Below, in pieces: positions 48,364 through 59,038 of a DNA stretch of 64,000 nt (its first letter is position 1; every line of letters starts with the position of its first letter). The notes beneath the pieces were generated by a model. It was not told the DNA's origin. It worked only from the letters and a program-made list of their open reading frames with translations, and did no database searches. Origin of the DNA: Trypanosoma brucei gambiense DAL972 (Eukaryota; Euglenozoa; Kinetoplastea; Trypanosomatida; Trypanosomatidae); contig NC_026743.1 in the NCBI RefSeq assembly GCF_000210295.1, positions 806,001-870,000 on the forward strand, written 5' to 3'. Both the position numbers and the translations under genes were made by a program.

Positions 48364-51300
48364 ATGCTGTTTACTTGCAGTTCACGTCGTTTAGTCGGAA
48401 GGACTCTCACACTGTACCTTCTGCGGCGTAACTGTAGTGCATTAACCGCTTCTGTTCCCCGCACCGTTCCAAGTGATGAAAGTGTAGCCACCAGTGGAGG
48501 CCGCATCGTCAGCGCCACACCCGCGCCAAATTTGGCGCGCAAGGAAACTCAGCGGAAACAAGTAAGGCGTTCCAAACCATCTACAGCAGCAACCGCCAAA
48601 GGGGAATCTACTGGAGAAGAAGGGACTGAGTCTGTGGAGCATATATTATCTCTAGTGTCTGCGTCGCAAGTAAGGGCTTGCAGTGAAAGCCATGAACCAG
48701 AAGTATCCAGTTCTTTTGCTGCGTCGCCACAAACACCAGTAACTCAAGCGCTACAATTACATCGGCGACTCGCCAGTGAGAAACAGCAACCACACATAGG
48801 TATCGGAGAGACTACTGTCTCAAGTTCCGCTAGCATTTCGTCTGAACGAGTGGAGCGTCGGCGGAAAAAATGGACGGTGGCAGAGTCGGAGTTTGATGCT
48901 GGGATAACGGAGCGGTTGCTTCCAGAAATACGCAGACTGGCAGCACTGCACGAATTACATTATGGAGATGCGGTCATGCGTGAGGTGGATTCTTCCACAT
49001 ATTTTGCTTCGTTGGGAGGTGCCACCGCGTCCGTAGCTGATATGCGGGCAGATGACGACATCAACGATGCCGACTTGACCGATGATGAATTCCTGAAGTT
49101 CGAGGCGGAGCAGGTAGAAGTTGCGGGTGACCCGGTGTTGTATAACACCTCTTCAAGCGGGATTATTGAGAAGTGTCAGAAGAAGGAAGAAATAACAAAT
49201 GCAGCAAACGGCGAAGAAAAGGTGTGTGCTCACAGTCTTCAAACACCTTGGTTTGTTCCAGCCGGTGGTGTTGTTCGGCTGGAGCCATTACCCCCGGAAG
49301 ATGTGTTGTGTCTTTTGAAGTTTCTCATGCATCTACGGCAACAAACCCTTGATCAGCTCCCCGTGCCTCTTCAGGCGAAAGTGAGCGCAACTGAGCGGGT
49401 ACTTCGCTCGGTACATCAGGAAGAGAAGTCGAAGGAGATCCTAATCGTTCCGAGAGCAGTAGCAGATGGTGGTACTACGTGTATTTCCTTTGAAGATGTC
49501 ATGGTTTACCTTGACAAAGCGCCGTCTCCGATCCTTGGCTTCACAGAAGACCTTCCACCAGGTGAGAGCCCTGCGTTTGTATTTGTTCTATACACAGAGA
49601 ACGTCTCACTTCAAAACGCCATAGGACACATGTCAGCACTTTTTGAGATACCTCAGCGTGCCTTCCTTACGTGCACAGCTGTGTCCAAAATGTCATGTGG
49701 TGCAGTGCTGTGTGCGGTAACCCCCAACCAAGTGCGGCGAGAGCACTTGCTTCTGCTGAACACAATGCGTCACCCTGGCTTTGTGATCCGTGTTGGTTCC
49801 ATACAAGAGGTGAAGGATGCGGAACGAATAGCAAGCCTGTTTGGTGACCTTGCGCGTTGGCAGCCACTCCACGAAGTGGAAGTACTGCTTCGACGTGTGA
49901 GTTGTCGCAGTCGGCAAGAGCTTGAGCACCGCCTACGCGCCATAAAAGAGGTGGGTGCTGTGTTCTTTTGCTCCAACCGTGAGGCCTCTTTAGTACGGGC
50001 GGCGACAGATTTGCTTCATGGATTTTATAGGTCCGCTCTACTGAGTGCGCTGCACCGCCGTCACGCACCACTAGAACTTCGGCAATTCATTAAGCGCCCA
50101 AATGTTATCACTGCAGCTCGCGCCCGTCGCGCTTCGACGGATCCAACAATTCGTCAGGCACTGAAAAACTACGAGTTAACACAGGGGAACTGGGAACAGA
50201 CAGTGGCGAGGATACCTTACGTTTGGCGTAGACGCTGGTTAAATGCTCTGCGAAGCTCTGTCTGGAACGTTATGGCGTCTCGGCGATTGTCACTTGATGG
50301 TGCGTCACGGCGAGTCATTCCTGGGGATATCGTTTTCCGCCCGGAATATCGTGCTGATGTCCATCGCCGCATGATCCCAACAGTGAAGGCAGAGCATGTG
50401 ATGGTCGTTCGTGACGAAGAGGAAGCAGCACTCTGTAGTGTCGAAGATATATGTATTCCTTTCCTTAGGGGGACCTACCCACCTGAACTGTTTGCACCTG
50501 AGGAAACAAAGCATCCGATTATGACAAATACGAGCATGCTAGCAATTCTTCGGGAGTTGCATGCACCTCAACTACTTCTGGGTATGAATGATGCTTGTCG
50601 TCAGTTGATGGACATCCGTTGTGATTGTGCACCTCTCCTTTTCCGTCGCCTTATAATCAGACCCATTGCGGTGTCGTTCACAGTGCTGGAGGATAAACCT
50701 CCGGTGAAGTCCGTGCACTTCGACGCCGCTCGATTGCTGTTAAACGACAGGTTAATGCATCAGAATGCTCTTCGTCGCAACCCTTTGCAGAAATCAGATC
50801 CTCCGAAACGGTGTGGAGTTGGTGCTGACGGCGAAGCTAGTCTTCCATCCTGTTCTTCTTTAGCTAACCAGGATGTGGTGCTGGACCAAACGACCATCGG
50901 TGCGCGTCTGATGTCGGGTGTTCTTGCCGAAGAATTCTTTACGACACCAGATCGCAGTGATTACGTGACACTCGGCCACGTCACGCGCAAGTTGCACGGT
51001 AACTTTGTAGCTGCCGCTCCGCAAACACCCGAAGATGCGCTAGGTCCTGTTGATCGCCTTTACAGTGTTTATATACATGCAGTTTTGCGCTACGGGGTGG
51101 GGGCTATGTCTCAGTTGCTTCGGGAATATTTTATTTTAGGAGGTATTGAGGCTGAGAGCGATAGCGCGCTACAACACAAGGTGCACCGTATGCGCCGCGA
51201 ACTTGACAATGAAACACAGTATTTAACTGCGCCGACATTTTGCAGCGCGTGCTACTCTCGCTGTCATGACGCGTTGAACTCATGTGCGGAGTATCAGCAC

Positions 51301-53772
51301 AAGCATGGAAAGCATTTGGGAAGAAAACGGCGTGAGGAAACTCTTCAGCAGCTACAGTTTATGGGGAAAACGTTGCCATCAGTTGCAGATACTTCACCCC
51401 TGTCTTCGCGTGAGGCAGCTACTGTTCCTGGAGGCGGTGAAATCAGTGCTGTTTCCGGTGTGAACGGCTCTGCAGTTGAGACCCAACAAACAACGAAGGG
51501 CGTCACTAATGAGCCGCACACTCAGCTTGAGCTAGAGTTGTTGCTCCGACGGCGAAACGGGGAACAAAAGTGGGGTGTGCACCTCACCTCATCCCTTTGC
51601 TTAGCAAACATCGATGACGTTAGTGTAGTGGCGGGCGGTAGGTTGCGTTGTGTCTGCGGAGATGTGACTAGCGCGATTTCACAGAAACAGTTATGCCGAG
51701 TGCTGCTACAAGGAGGTGTTGAGGATATTTCTTCAACCTCAAATGAGATTAATAAACATCATATGTTGGCTCTTCGACGTTTCGTTGCTGTATCTACAGG
51801 TGAGAATGTGGACACCATATATGAAAGCAGCAATAAAACGTGGGATAATGGTTGTGAAGCCGCGTCTATTCTGGATGAAAATTCAGACGGTGTAAAGCTC
51901 ACTAAGGTTGCCGAAGTTTTCTCCGTTTCATCACCGCGACACCCGCAAACGTTAACAACTGAATCGAGGGAGGAGATCGACACGGTGGTGGGAGACTCCC
52001 GTACGTTGCTCCACAACTGTCGGTGGGCTTTGAAGGGTATCAACGATGCGGAGGTGGCTGACCGGAAGCAAGTGGCGGCAGTGTTTGTGTCAATTGGAAA
52101 GCAGCGGGAAGTGCGCTTGCGCTTTCGGACCATTATTGATCTTCCTCTTTCGCACATCAACGAACATGGGAATGACAGTAATAACGCGGGTGGTACTGAG
52201 CGCTGTGAGCTTCCAGCCGTTGCTGAGCTTACGCTTTCGATAGCCGAAGGAAATGGTAGTTTCGGGAAATCTGGGTGGGGAGTGATGATTGACAAGAGTT
52301 CGCTCGCTCTGCTGAACCTGTCTGACCTTCTCCACCAACGGCAAGTGGGGGTGAGCGGAAGGCTTAACCCACCAATACCTTCTTACATAAACCCTTCCGC
52401 CGCTGATGGGATGTATGTGCTCCATGCCTTGGATGGGATTCCCGTCGCCTCTCAACAGGAGGTTAGCTTACATATGGGAAAGCGAAGACAAGCTTTGAAG
52501 GGTGTATCCAATGGTAAGTGCAGTTCCCTGCGTTTGCAACTCCGACGCTTGCAAGGACATCCGCAAAAAGGTGTGGCAACAGTTGAAACCGCTAAGCTAC
52601 CGGGGGCGACAATGAAAACTATTGTAGCTGCCGGTGTTGAAGCGGATGGAAAGAGGGACAAAGTGACGACGGTGGTGAATTCAACGACCACAGTCGAGGA
52701 CGTAAGCGATGCGGCGGAAAGTGAATCCGGCTTGACGCCTTTACTACCTTGCAGCCCACAATGTGTGCCTCTCACCTCAGTGCAACTTCGACGCAGTGTG
52801 TTCACCATTGCGATAAATCGCTCTGCAGGTGCTCCTCCGGGTCGTTGGGGAATTAGGGTACAGCGCGGTACTCGGCGGCTGCAGTACATTCAGCACAATC
52901 AGTACTTCACATTTCAGGTGTACACGGCGAAACAGAACCAAGCCGTTCGCATTGCCGATAACTTGCGCTTACATACACACCAGCGGAAAAGTTCTGGCAC
53001 CTCGGAGCCAGACGATGGTACGGTGGCAAGCGAAACGGAAGAAAAAGAGAGAACCACCGCAGCATCCTTCTCTTATTTTATTTACATGATTGCAGGTGTT
53101 AACTACCGACATGTCGGTAACAACGAAGAGCTACGAGCATCTCTCACAGAAGCGGGGCGTTCGCATGAAGAATCTGTAATTCTACACGTCCAACAATATC
53201 GTTTGGCTTACATCGCGCTTTCTGTTAAGCGGAAAGAGGTTGCGGGAGGAGGAGCACTTGAACCCGTTGGCTTGTGTATATCAAAAGATATGGTGATCAA
53301 ATCTGTTGTCGCTGGTAGCGCGGTAGCACGAGCCATCATCGCTGCTACACATGAGGACTGCTCACTACGCGGCCTCATTGTGGAGGATTCATCCAGCAGT
53401 GGTGGGAACTTTTCCTCACCCAACCAAACGTGGCGGTTCGATCTTGATGAAGACGAAGAAGGGCAGCACATCCAAACTAATTCCCCAGTGGGTGATGCTG
53501 GTGCGCGTAATGTACCAGGTAATTCCAACTCTGATGCCGTATTAGGTAGACGAGTCGCTCACTGGAACATGGTGGACGGTGTAGCACTCTGTGCTACACA
53601 TGATAAGGTGGAGTCTTCAGCTGGTGGTGAGTCAAGAAATCGTTTTGTCTGGCGAATACTATACGCTGCTCGAGCTGGCCCACTGCGCACACCCCAAGAT
53701 GTGGCGCGGACCTTCGCTAGCAACATTCAAGAGGATACGATTTTTGTTCAACAATGCGTAATGGACGACTAG
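48364..53772 (+). CDS. Giant TruD-like and PDZ-like repeat protein, probably mitochondrial
   Basis: 1802 residues. The N-terminus (MLFTCSSRRLVGRTLTLYLL) is rich in Arg, Ser and hydrophobics with no acid, like a mitochondrial presequence. Residues about 400-780 follow the TruD/Pus7 pseudouridine synthase layout: FVLYTEN, the block corresponding to 'FGYAGLKDRHAVT' but reading FLTCTAVSKMSCG (Ser441 at the catalytic Asp site), EVGAVFFCSNREA for 'GfpNYFGxQRFG', WLNALRSSVWNVMASRR (near 625) for 'yLsAfQSylFNxvLxxR', SVEDICIPFLRG and RRLIIRP. The C-terminal 750 residues hold at least four PDZ-like units: WGVHL (near 1070), WGVMI (1305), WGIRV (1495) and VGLCI (1633), each followed by a 'V..G...' turn. 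TruD enzymes make pseudouridine in tRNA or rRNA; loss of the Asp suggests a structural role, perhaps in mitochondrial rRNA or ribosome assembly. Confidence 0.72.
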   Translation: MLFTCSSRRLVGRTLTLYLLRRNCSALTASVPRTVPSDESVATSGGRIVSATPAPNLARKETQRKQVRRSKPSTAATAKGESTGEEGTESVEHILSLVSASQVRACSESHEPEVSSSFAASPQTPVTQALQLHRRLASEKQQPHIGIGETTVSSSASISSERVERRRKKWTVAESEFDAGITERLLPEIRRLAALHELHYGDAVMREVDSSTYFASLGGATASVADMRADDDINDADLTDDEFLKFEAEQVEVAGDPVLYNTSSSGIIEKCQKKEEITNAANGEEKVCAHSLQTPWFVPAGGVVRLEPLPPEDVLCLLKFLMHLRQQTLDQLPVPLQAKVSATERVLRSVHQEEKSKEILIVPRAVADGGTTCISFEDVMVYLDKAPSPILGFTEDLPPGESPAFVFVLYTENVSLQNAIGHMSALFEIPQRAFLTCTAVSKMSCGAVLCAVTPNQVRREHLLLLNTMRHPGFVIRVGSIQEVKDAERIASLFGDLARWQPLHEVEVLLRRVSCRSRQELEHRLRAIKEVGAVFFCSNREASLVRAATDLLHGFYRSALLSALHRRHAPLELRQFIKRPNVITAARARRASTDPTIRQALKNYELTQGNWEQTVARIPYVWRRRWLNALRSSVWNVMASRRLSLDGASRRVIPGDIVFRPEYRADVHRRMIPTVKAEHVMVVRDEEEAALCSVEDICIPFLRGTYPPELFAPEETKHPIMTNTSMLAILRELHAPQLLLGMNDACRQLMDIRCDCAPLLFRRLIIRPIAVSFTVLEDKPPVKSVHFDAARLLLNDRLMHQNALRRNPLQKSDPPKRCGVGADGEASLPSCSSLANQDVVLDQTTIGARLMSGVLAEEFFTTPDRSDYVTLGHVTRKLHGNFVAAAPQTPEDALGPVDRLYSVYIHAVLRYGVGAMSQLLREYFILGGIEAESDSALQHKVHRMRRELDNETQYLTAPTFCSACYSRCHDALNSCAEYQHKHGKHLGRKRREETLQQLQFMGKTLPSVADTSPLSSREAATVPGGGEISAVSGVNGSAVETQQTTKGVTNEPHTQLELELLLRRRNGEQKWGVHLTSSLCLANIDDVSVVAGGRLRCVCGDVTSAISQKQLCRVLLQGGVEDISSTSNEINKHHMLALRRFVAVSTGENVDTIYESSNKTWDNGCEAASILDENSDGVKLTKVAEVFSVSSPRHPQTLTTESREEIDTVVGDSRTLLHNCRWALKGINDAEVADRKQVAAVFVSIGKQREVRLRFRTIIDLPLSHINEHGNDSNNAGGTERCELPAVAELTLSIAEGNGSFGKSGWGVMIDKSSLALLNLSDLLHQRQVGVSGRLNPPIPSYINPSAADGMYVLHALDGIPVASQQEVSLHMGKRRQALKGVSNGKCSSLRLQLRRLQGHPQKGVATVETAKLPGATMKTIVAAGVEADGKRDKVTTVVNSTTTVEDVSDAAESESGLTPLLPCSPQCVPLTSVQLRRSVFTIAINRSAGAPPGRWGIRVQRGTRRLQYIQHNQYFTFQVYTAKQNQAVRIADNLRLHTHQRKSSGTSEPDDGTVASETEEKERTTAASFSYFIYMIAGVNYRHVGNNEELRASLTEAGRSHEESVILHVQQYRLAYIALSVKRKEVAGGGALEPVGLCISKDMVIKSVVAGSAVARAIIAATHEDCSLRGLIVEDSSSSGGNFSSPNQTWRFDLDEDEEGQHIQTNSPVGDAGARNVPGNSNSDAVLGRRVAHWNMVDGVALCATHDKVESSAGGESRNRFVWRILYAARAGPLRTPQDVARTFASNIQEDTIFVQQCVMDD

Positions 53773-55040
53773 GCGTGTTTGTGTTGCTTTTTTTTGGAAA
53801 CGGAGGAAAGTGCAGGCACGTTACAAATGGTTGTGGGACGCGTGGCGCGTTTTTCGTTCTCTCTCCGTCAATTTCAGTCCCGTTTCCTTTATCATTTGTT
53901 CCGCCTTTTTCACTATTTCGCATTCTTGTGGTGAGCTCTTTTTTCCTTTTTATTTGTGAAGACGAGAGAAGAGCATTCTTTTCACTTAAATAACAGTTAA
54001 GTTAACGGGTGTACACTTCCGCGGGTGGAGCCACACTCAACTAAGAAGAAAATAGGAGCTGCCGTACGCACACTGATAAAGGGATTTCTTTTTCTACTTA
54101 CTTGTTGTGGTGTTGGGTTATTTTTGCGTGTTGTCTTTATTATTTTTTTTTTCGTTTACTGAAGTCTACAATAACAGAAATAGTAAAGACATTACCATTT
54201 GTTTTAAAGGGAATGCGGGCGAGTATGAAAAAAAAAATGAATAAATCAAGGACTAAACGAGCGTAGGCATTGTGTTCCTATGACACATATTCGAAAGGAA
54301 AGTGGGAGATTGTGAGGGATACATGCATGCAGCGGATTGGAAGAAGGAAAGACGATATACATTTGTGTATCCGCATGTGTGACTTGTTACCGTTGTTATG
54401 TGGAAAAGTGGGGTAACACTACGGAAAGAGATGAGGCTCATTGTATAGTGCCAGTGGCGAGTGAAAAGACGCAGTGGAATGATAAAATATATTTTCTTTG
54501 TATTTATAAATTGTTTGCGCGTCTTATCGGTACTTCCTTGGTCTTTTTTGTTTTGTACCCTGATGCCTCTCGGTTGCCGTGACCTCCTAAGTTCCTTCCG
54601 TAGTTACTACACATTTTGTTTTCATTTCACACATCTATACTATTTCCTACATGGTGGACTGGAACTTTTAGGTGCATCTTTGCTCCTGCTTTACTCCGCC
54701 TTCCAAATTCATTCGGTATGATCATGTTAATACAATCGGTGTCTGCTGCTCCGTTCGTGTGCCATCTTAACGGGAAGTCAACTATTATAATCTTTATTTT
54801 TCTTTCCTTCTGTATCTTTTTGTCCAAAACAGAATATATTGTTTGGTGCGGTTTACTGTTATTGTTGTCGTGCTAAGAGTGAGTATATATTGATAAACTG
54901 CTACGTATATTTGTAAATATATTTATATCTGGATATCATTCTTGCATTATAGTCAGTGGGAGAAGGTTGAAAGCTTGTAAAAGGGAGGGGGAAGAGACGA
55001 TTTGTGCGGTTGTGTACGTGATCAAAGGAGGTGGTTGACC
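53773..55040 (+). other. Intergenic spacer
   Basis: 1.27 kb. I see no supported gene, only poly-T/A runs and weak open frames. A T-rich stretch leads to an AG at 54951-54952. No ATG lies between it and 55041, giving a 5' UTR of about 88 nt. Confidence 0.55.
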
Positions 55041-56240
55041 ATGCAGGAACGTCAGGAGGAGTACGCCTCACTTTCTGAGCGGGAACAGTTGCGGCAAGAC
55101 GTCATTGCCAAAACTATACGACGCAATGAATCACGGGCACGCGTCCGTGAGGTTGCAAAGGCAATGGAGGCATCGGAGAGGGAGTTGATGCGCGTGGTGG
55201 ATCAACTTAGTGCTCTCATGAGCATTGGCCACTTCGTTGGTGAAATTCTTCACAAGGTGGATGAAGAGCGGTTTATCGTACAGAGCGTTTCCGGTGCTCG
55301 CCATCTCGTTGGTTACAAGAAAAGTATCAAGCCGGAGAAGCTGAAAATTGGAACTCGTGTCGCACTGGAAATTACAACGCTAACAATTGTGAGAGTGCTT
55401 CCCCGTGAGGTTGACCCACAGGTATATAACATGCAAGTTATGGAGAACGAGAAGAATATTTCGTTCCAGGAAATCGGTGGCTTGCAGGAGCAGATGCGGC
55501 AAATGCGAGAGGTTGTAGAACTTCCTCTGACGAATCCGGAGTTGTTTGTGCGTGTCGGTATTTCACCTCCTAAGGGCGTGCTTCTTTACGGCCCACCGGG
55601 AACCGGCAAGACGCTACTTGCTAAAGCAATTGCGTCCAATGTTGACGCTGCTTTCCTGAAAATTGTAGCGTCCTCTATTGTAGATAAATATATTGGCGAG
55701 TCGGCACGAGTACTGCGTGAGATGTTTGCTTTTGCGCGCGATCATGAGCCATGCATTATTTTTATTGATGAAGTGGATGCTATTGGCGGGAAGCGAATCG
55801 AGGGTAGTTCCTCCGACCGCGAGGTCCAGCGTACGCTAATGGAACTACTGCATCAGATGGATGGCTTTGAGAAGCTAGGGAAAGTGAAAGTGATTATGGC
55901 GACCAACCGCCCCGACACGTTGGACCCCGCGCTTATGCGTCCCGGGAGGTTAGACCGTAAAATCGAAATCGGATTACCGAACGAGGCCGGTCGTCTTGAC
56001 GTACTGAAGATTCACGCATCCAAGATTACGAAACAAGGCGACATTGATTACGACTCGATCGTCAAACTCTCTGAAGGTTTTAATGGTGCCGACTTACGCA
56101 ATGTTTGTACCGAGGCCGGGATGTTTGCCCTTCGCGCGGGCAGGGATTACGTCATCAACGAAGACTTCAACAAAGCAACCCGGAAGGTGGCAGATTCTAA
56201 GAAACTGGAGAGTGCTCCACATCAATACTCAGAGCAATAG
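55041..56240 (+). CDS. RPT4: 26S proteasome regulatory ATPase Rpt4 (S10b/PSMC6)
   Basis: 399 residues against about 389 for the human protein. An N-terminal coiled coil (about 20-65) and OB domain ([15 protein letters not shown]...[12 protein letters not shown]) precede the AAA+ ATPase. Walker A is GPPGTGKT at 184-191, followed by [13 protein letters not shown]; Walker B is [12 protein letters not shown], then [21 protein letters not shown] with the arginine fingers. The closing helix [19 protein letters not shown] and VADSKKLE match Rpt4 almost word for word. It forms part of the hexameric base of the 19S cap, unfolding ubiquitinated substrates and opening the 20S gate. The C-terminus (QYSEQ) has no HbYX motif, as usual for Rpt4. 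The frame extends upstream from a TTG; ATG 55041 is the first after the acceptor. Confidence 0.97.
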   Translation: MQERQEEYASLSEREQLRQDVIAKTIRRNESRARVREVAKAMEASERELMRVVDQLSALMSIGHFVGEILHKVDEERFIVQSVSGARHLVGYKKSIKPEKLKIGTRVALEITTLTIVRVLPREVDPQVYNMQVMENEKNISFQEIGGLQEQMRQMREVVELPLTNPELFVRVGISPPKGVLLYGPPGTGKTLLAKAIASNVDAAFLKIVASSIVDKYIGESARVLREMFAFARDHEPCIIFIDEVDAIGGKRIEGSSSDREVQRTLMELLHQMDGFEKLGKVKVIMATNRPDTLDPALMRPGRLDRKIEIGLPNEAGRLDVLKIHASKITKQGDIDYDSIVKLSEGFNGADLRNVCTEAGMFALRAGRDYVINEDFNKATRKVADSKKLESAPHQYSEQ

Positions 56241-57814
56241 CTTCCGTTGGCGTCGTGACAGTGTGTTCTAAAGAGGAATGGTGTGCTCAACTGTAGAGAA
56301 ACGAGGTGCGGTGTCGGATGAGAAGAAACGAAAAACAAACAAGGGAACACATTAATGTGCAGTCGTTTGGAACAGGAAGGAGGAAGAGCATGTGTCGTGT
56401 GTCGTGTGTTCAATGACTGTGATGTGGGTGAAATGCAGGAAAAAACTCTGGAATTTCAATGGTGCTCCAAAGGGAAGCAAGGGAGGAAGGGGATGTGCTT
56501 GTGGTTACGTAAATCGGTGGGATATTCGCATTGAGAAAAAAATACGTTGCGAGTTGATCTGAAACCTCCAATGACAGTGATGATGATGATGATAAAAAAT
56601 GGTACCATCGCCGGCAAGTGGAACACAGTAAGGGTTTCCCTTAGGTTCACATGGGAACGAAACCGTTGTTCTTTTGGGAAGGGCCGTTGCTTTCATCCTC
56701 TTTTTGTTTTCACGGCAGATACTGGCTTCCAATAACCCGAAACACGTCAAACACATTTTTTAAAATACTTTTGGTTGACGTATTATTTCCCCCTTCCTCT
56801 CTTTTTATTCTCCCACATCCCCCCCTCCCTTGTCGATCCGCTACTGCTAGTCTCACCACGTTACAGAATTGTGTGACATGACACAAGAAAAAAAAAATTA
56901 CCCATTCAAACCGAACACTAAACCCTAAAGGAGACGACATTAAATGAAGGGAAACAAAAGTTTACCCTTTTTTTTGTTGTTTGAAGTACTGTTGTACCAC
57001 ATTAATTAACTGCGTGCACTATTGACCAACTTCTCTTTCTATTTTTTTTTTGACTTCTCTTGTTAAGGGATAAACAAAACATTCTACTAAATCAGGTAAT
57101 TGATAAGTTGGCGTGTGTTGGAGGTCCGTATGTTACCGAATGGTGCAGGGTTCTCCATTTGTATGCAACCGCAGGGGAAATGCAACCCCAACGTTGCTCA
57201 TAATTCCTCACCCTCTAAACGTAACGCAGCATCCTTAAGCGTTAGAAACAATAATAATTGGGCGAGGGGAGAGCGACATCTGTTTTGCTTCGCGTTTCTC
57301 TCTTCTGTTTTATGTATCATGTGATGAAGGAGTTGTGGAAGGCGAAATATCTTCGGGGTTTAATAATAAGGAGGAAGGTACGCGGCATTGATGGTATTGA
57401 AGCGCATTGTGAAATGTTTTTCTTCCCCTTTTTTTCGTCAGCAGCGGTGTTGCGGGCCGGCCCCCGCCATCTCATATAATTGCCGTTCTGGAAGGCATGT
57501 GGTGGAAACAAAAAGTGGAAGGTCCCCCTTTTTCTTGTTTTTTTTTCATCTCTCTCTCTCTCTCCTCCCTTGTGGAGCGACTGTAGCGAGCATCCCATTA
57601 TAATAAGGCGAGTCATTACTATGCCGAAGTGTCCGTATTGTGTGAGATTGATCCTATACCGTTATTTGTATTGAAAATCATACTACCATGTGACACGCGG
57701 TTTCCCTTTTTGTTATAACAAATTATACTGTTACGCCTTTTTGTGTGTTCTTTGTTTTTTTTTGTTCTTTTAGTGTAGTGGTAGTGAGCATATATTTTAA
57801 ACCTCGTAGGCAAA

Positions 57815-57839
57815 GTCTTTTTTTTTTAAAAAAAAAGAC
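57815..57839. repeat. GTC-T10A9-GAC palindrome
   Basis: T10A9 core flanked by GTC and its complement GAC, 50 bp before the start of the next gene. Confidence 0.9.
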
Positions 57840-57866
57840 CGTTAGATTCAATAGTTCTTTTTTCTT

Positions 57867-57868
57867 AG
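57867..57868 (+). promoter_or_regulatory. Predicted spliced-leader acceptor
   Basis: AG after GTTCTTTTTTCTT. ATG 57890 is the first downstream. Confidence 0.65.
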
Positions 57869-57889
57869 CTGACTTGCCACTGTTTTTGT

Positions 57890-59038
57890 ATGGATCCTTT
57901 GGACGATTGGGACGTCGTTGAGGCCGATGATTTTACACCTCGTGTTTCCAGTGGTGACAAAAATGAGGATCCGAGTACAAAGAAAGATGCCGATGATTCT
58001 TTATTAAACCATGAAGAAAATGCCGTTAGCAGTAAAGATTCCGTAAATGTTTATAACACTCCCTCTTTTTTGAAAAGTAAATGTAGAATCCCTTCCGGGC
58101 CTCAGGTCGTAAGAAATGATAGTACACCTTCCAATAATTACAATATTGTTGCGAGTCCTGGCAATGAAGGTGAGCCTTCAGTACAGCGCCCACCGGCGCA
58201 TCGTGAAATTACTGGAGCTAGTGTTCTGCAAGCACGGGGAATATTACATGAAAGCTTTGACAACAGTAATGCGCAAGAAGTTGTTCATCGCTGCCAATAT
58301 GTAAAACATACGGTGGAACCGCAGCAAAATTCCGTGAACGCGGTTTCCAATTCAAGATTATATAATTTGATTGGAAAGCTGTTGTGTGCGGGACAGTTAT
58401 TGGGTTTGGCGACACCCATTAGTGATGGGGAGGAACAGAATTGTTGGGCATTATCAGTTAAGTTGTGGAGTCACACGTCGTGTATCATTAAACAGATGGG
58501 CTCTGCTGGACAACTTATGTGTTTTATGGTATTTCTTTACTTTGTTTCCGCTGCCCCAGTGGGACGGAATAAGACAGAACACTGCAGTCCCTCCATCAAC
58601 TGTTGCAGTCTTTTTAAGGATGGTGTACGGTATTTTTGTTATTTGCTATTTCTAGTGGGACCACTACTTCGCATTGCGGAGTTTGCTGTCCAAAAGAGGT
58701 CCTTCGGTAAAGCGCTGCACGGCTGTGAGGTTGGAGGAAGGGCGCATAAAATAGTGTGTAACGCAGTTACATGGTTTGGTAAGTGCATACTAACGACTGC
58801 ATTAATCGTGCCGCAAGAACCAAATGGAGGAGCGGCGGTTAGTTATGTGACTGCCAAAGAAACAGTGGGTAGTTGTAAAACCAAAGTTAGCGATACAACG
58901 GAGTGTTTTGCTAGAGTGAACAGCGCCTCGGAGAAGGCGGTTCTTGGAGTGAACCGTCTCTTGTTTGTCGTTGTTTGCATTTCACTAGTTTCATTCATGC
59001 GCGATGCTGAAGAGCGTTGTACCCCTTCATCCCGCTGA
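57890..59038 (+). CDS. Hypothetical membrane protein
   Basis: 382 residues, not recognised. The N-terminal 160 are hydrophilic and acidic (MDPLDDWDVVEADDFTPR), with no signal peptide. The C-terminal half is rich in Cys and contains three likely membrane segments: LMCFMVFLYFVSAAP (about 210-225), VRYFCYLLFLVGPLLRIAEF (about 245-265) and RLLFVVVCISLVSFM (about 355-370), with amphipathic stretches between. The pattern (soluble N-terminus, helical membrane-associated C-terminus) is also seen in PEX11-type glycosome proteins, but I see no diagnostic motif, so I leave it unnamed. The start is clear: the first ATG, 22 nt after a good acceptor. Confidence 0.75.
   Translation: MDPLDDWDVVEADDFTPRVSSGDKNEDPSTKKDADDSLLNHEENAVSSKDSVNVYNTPSFLKSKCRIPSGPQVVRNDSTPSNNYNIVASPGNEGEPSVQRPPAHREITGASVLQARGILHESFDNSNAQEVVHRCQYVKHTVEPQQNSVNAVSNSRLYNLIGKLLCAGQLLGLATPISDGEEQNCWALSVKLWSHTSCIIKQMGSAGQLMCFMVFLYFVSAAPVGRNKTEHCSPSINCCSLFKDGVRYFCYLLFLVGPLLRIAEFAVQKRSFGKALHGCEVGGRAHKIVCNAVTWFGKCILTTALIVPQEPNGGAAVSYVTAKETVGSCKTKVSDTTECFARVNSASEKAVLGVNRLLFVVVCISLVSFMRDAEERCTPSSR

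Larger units (their letters stand above)
56241..57889 (+). other. Intergenic spacer
   Basis: 1.65 kb without a supported gene. It includes (GAT)n at about 56577-56593, a CT repeat near 57549-57563, and a GTC-T10A9-GAC palindrome at 57815-57839 shortly before the next gene. Confidence 0.55.
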
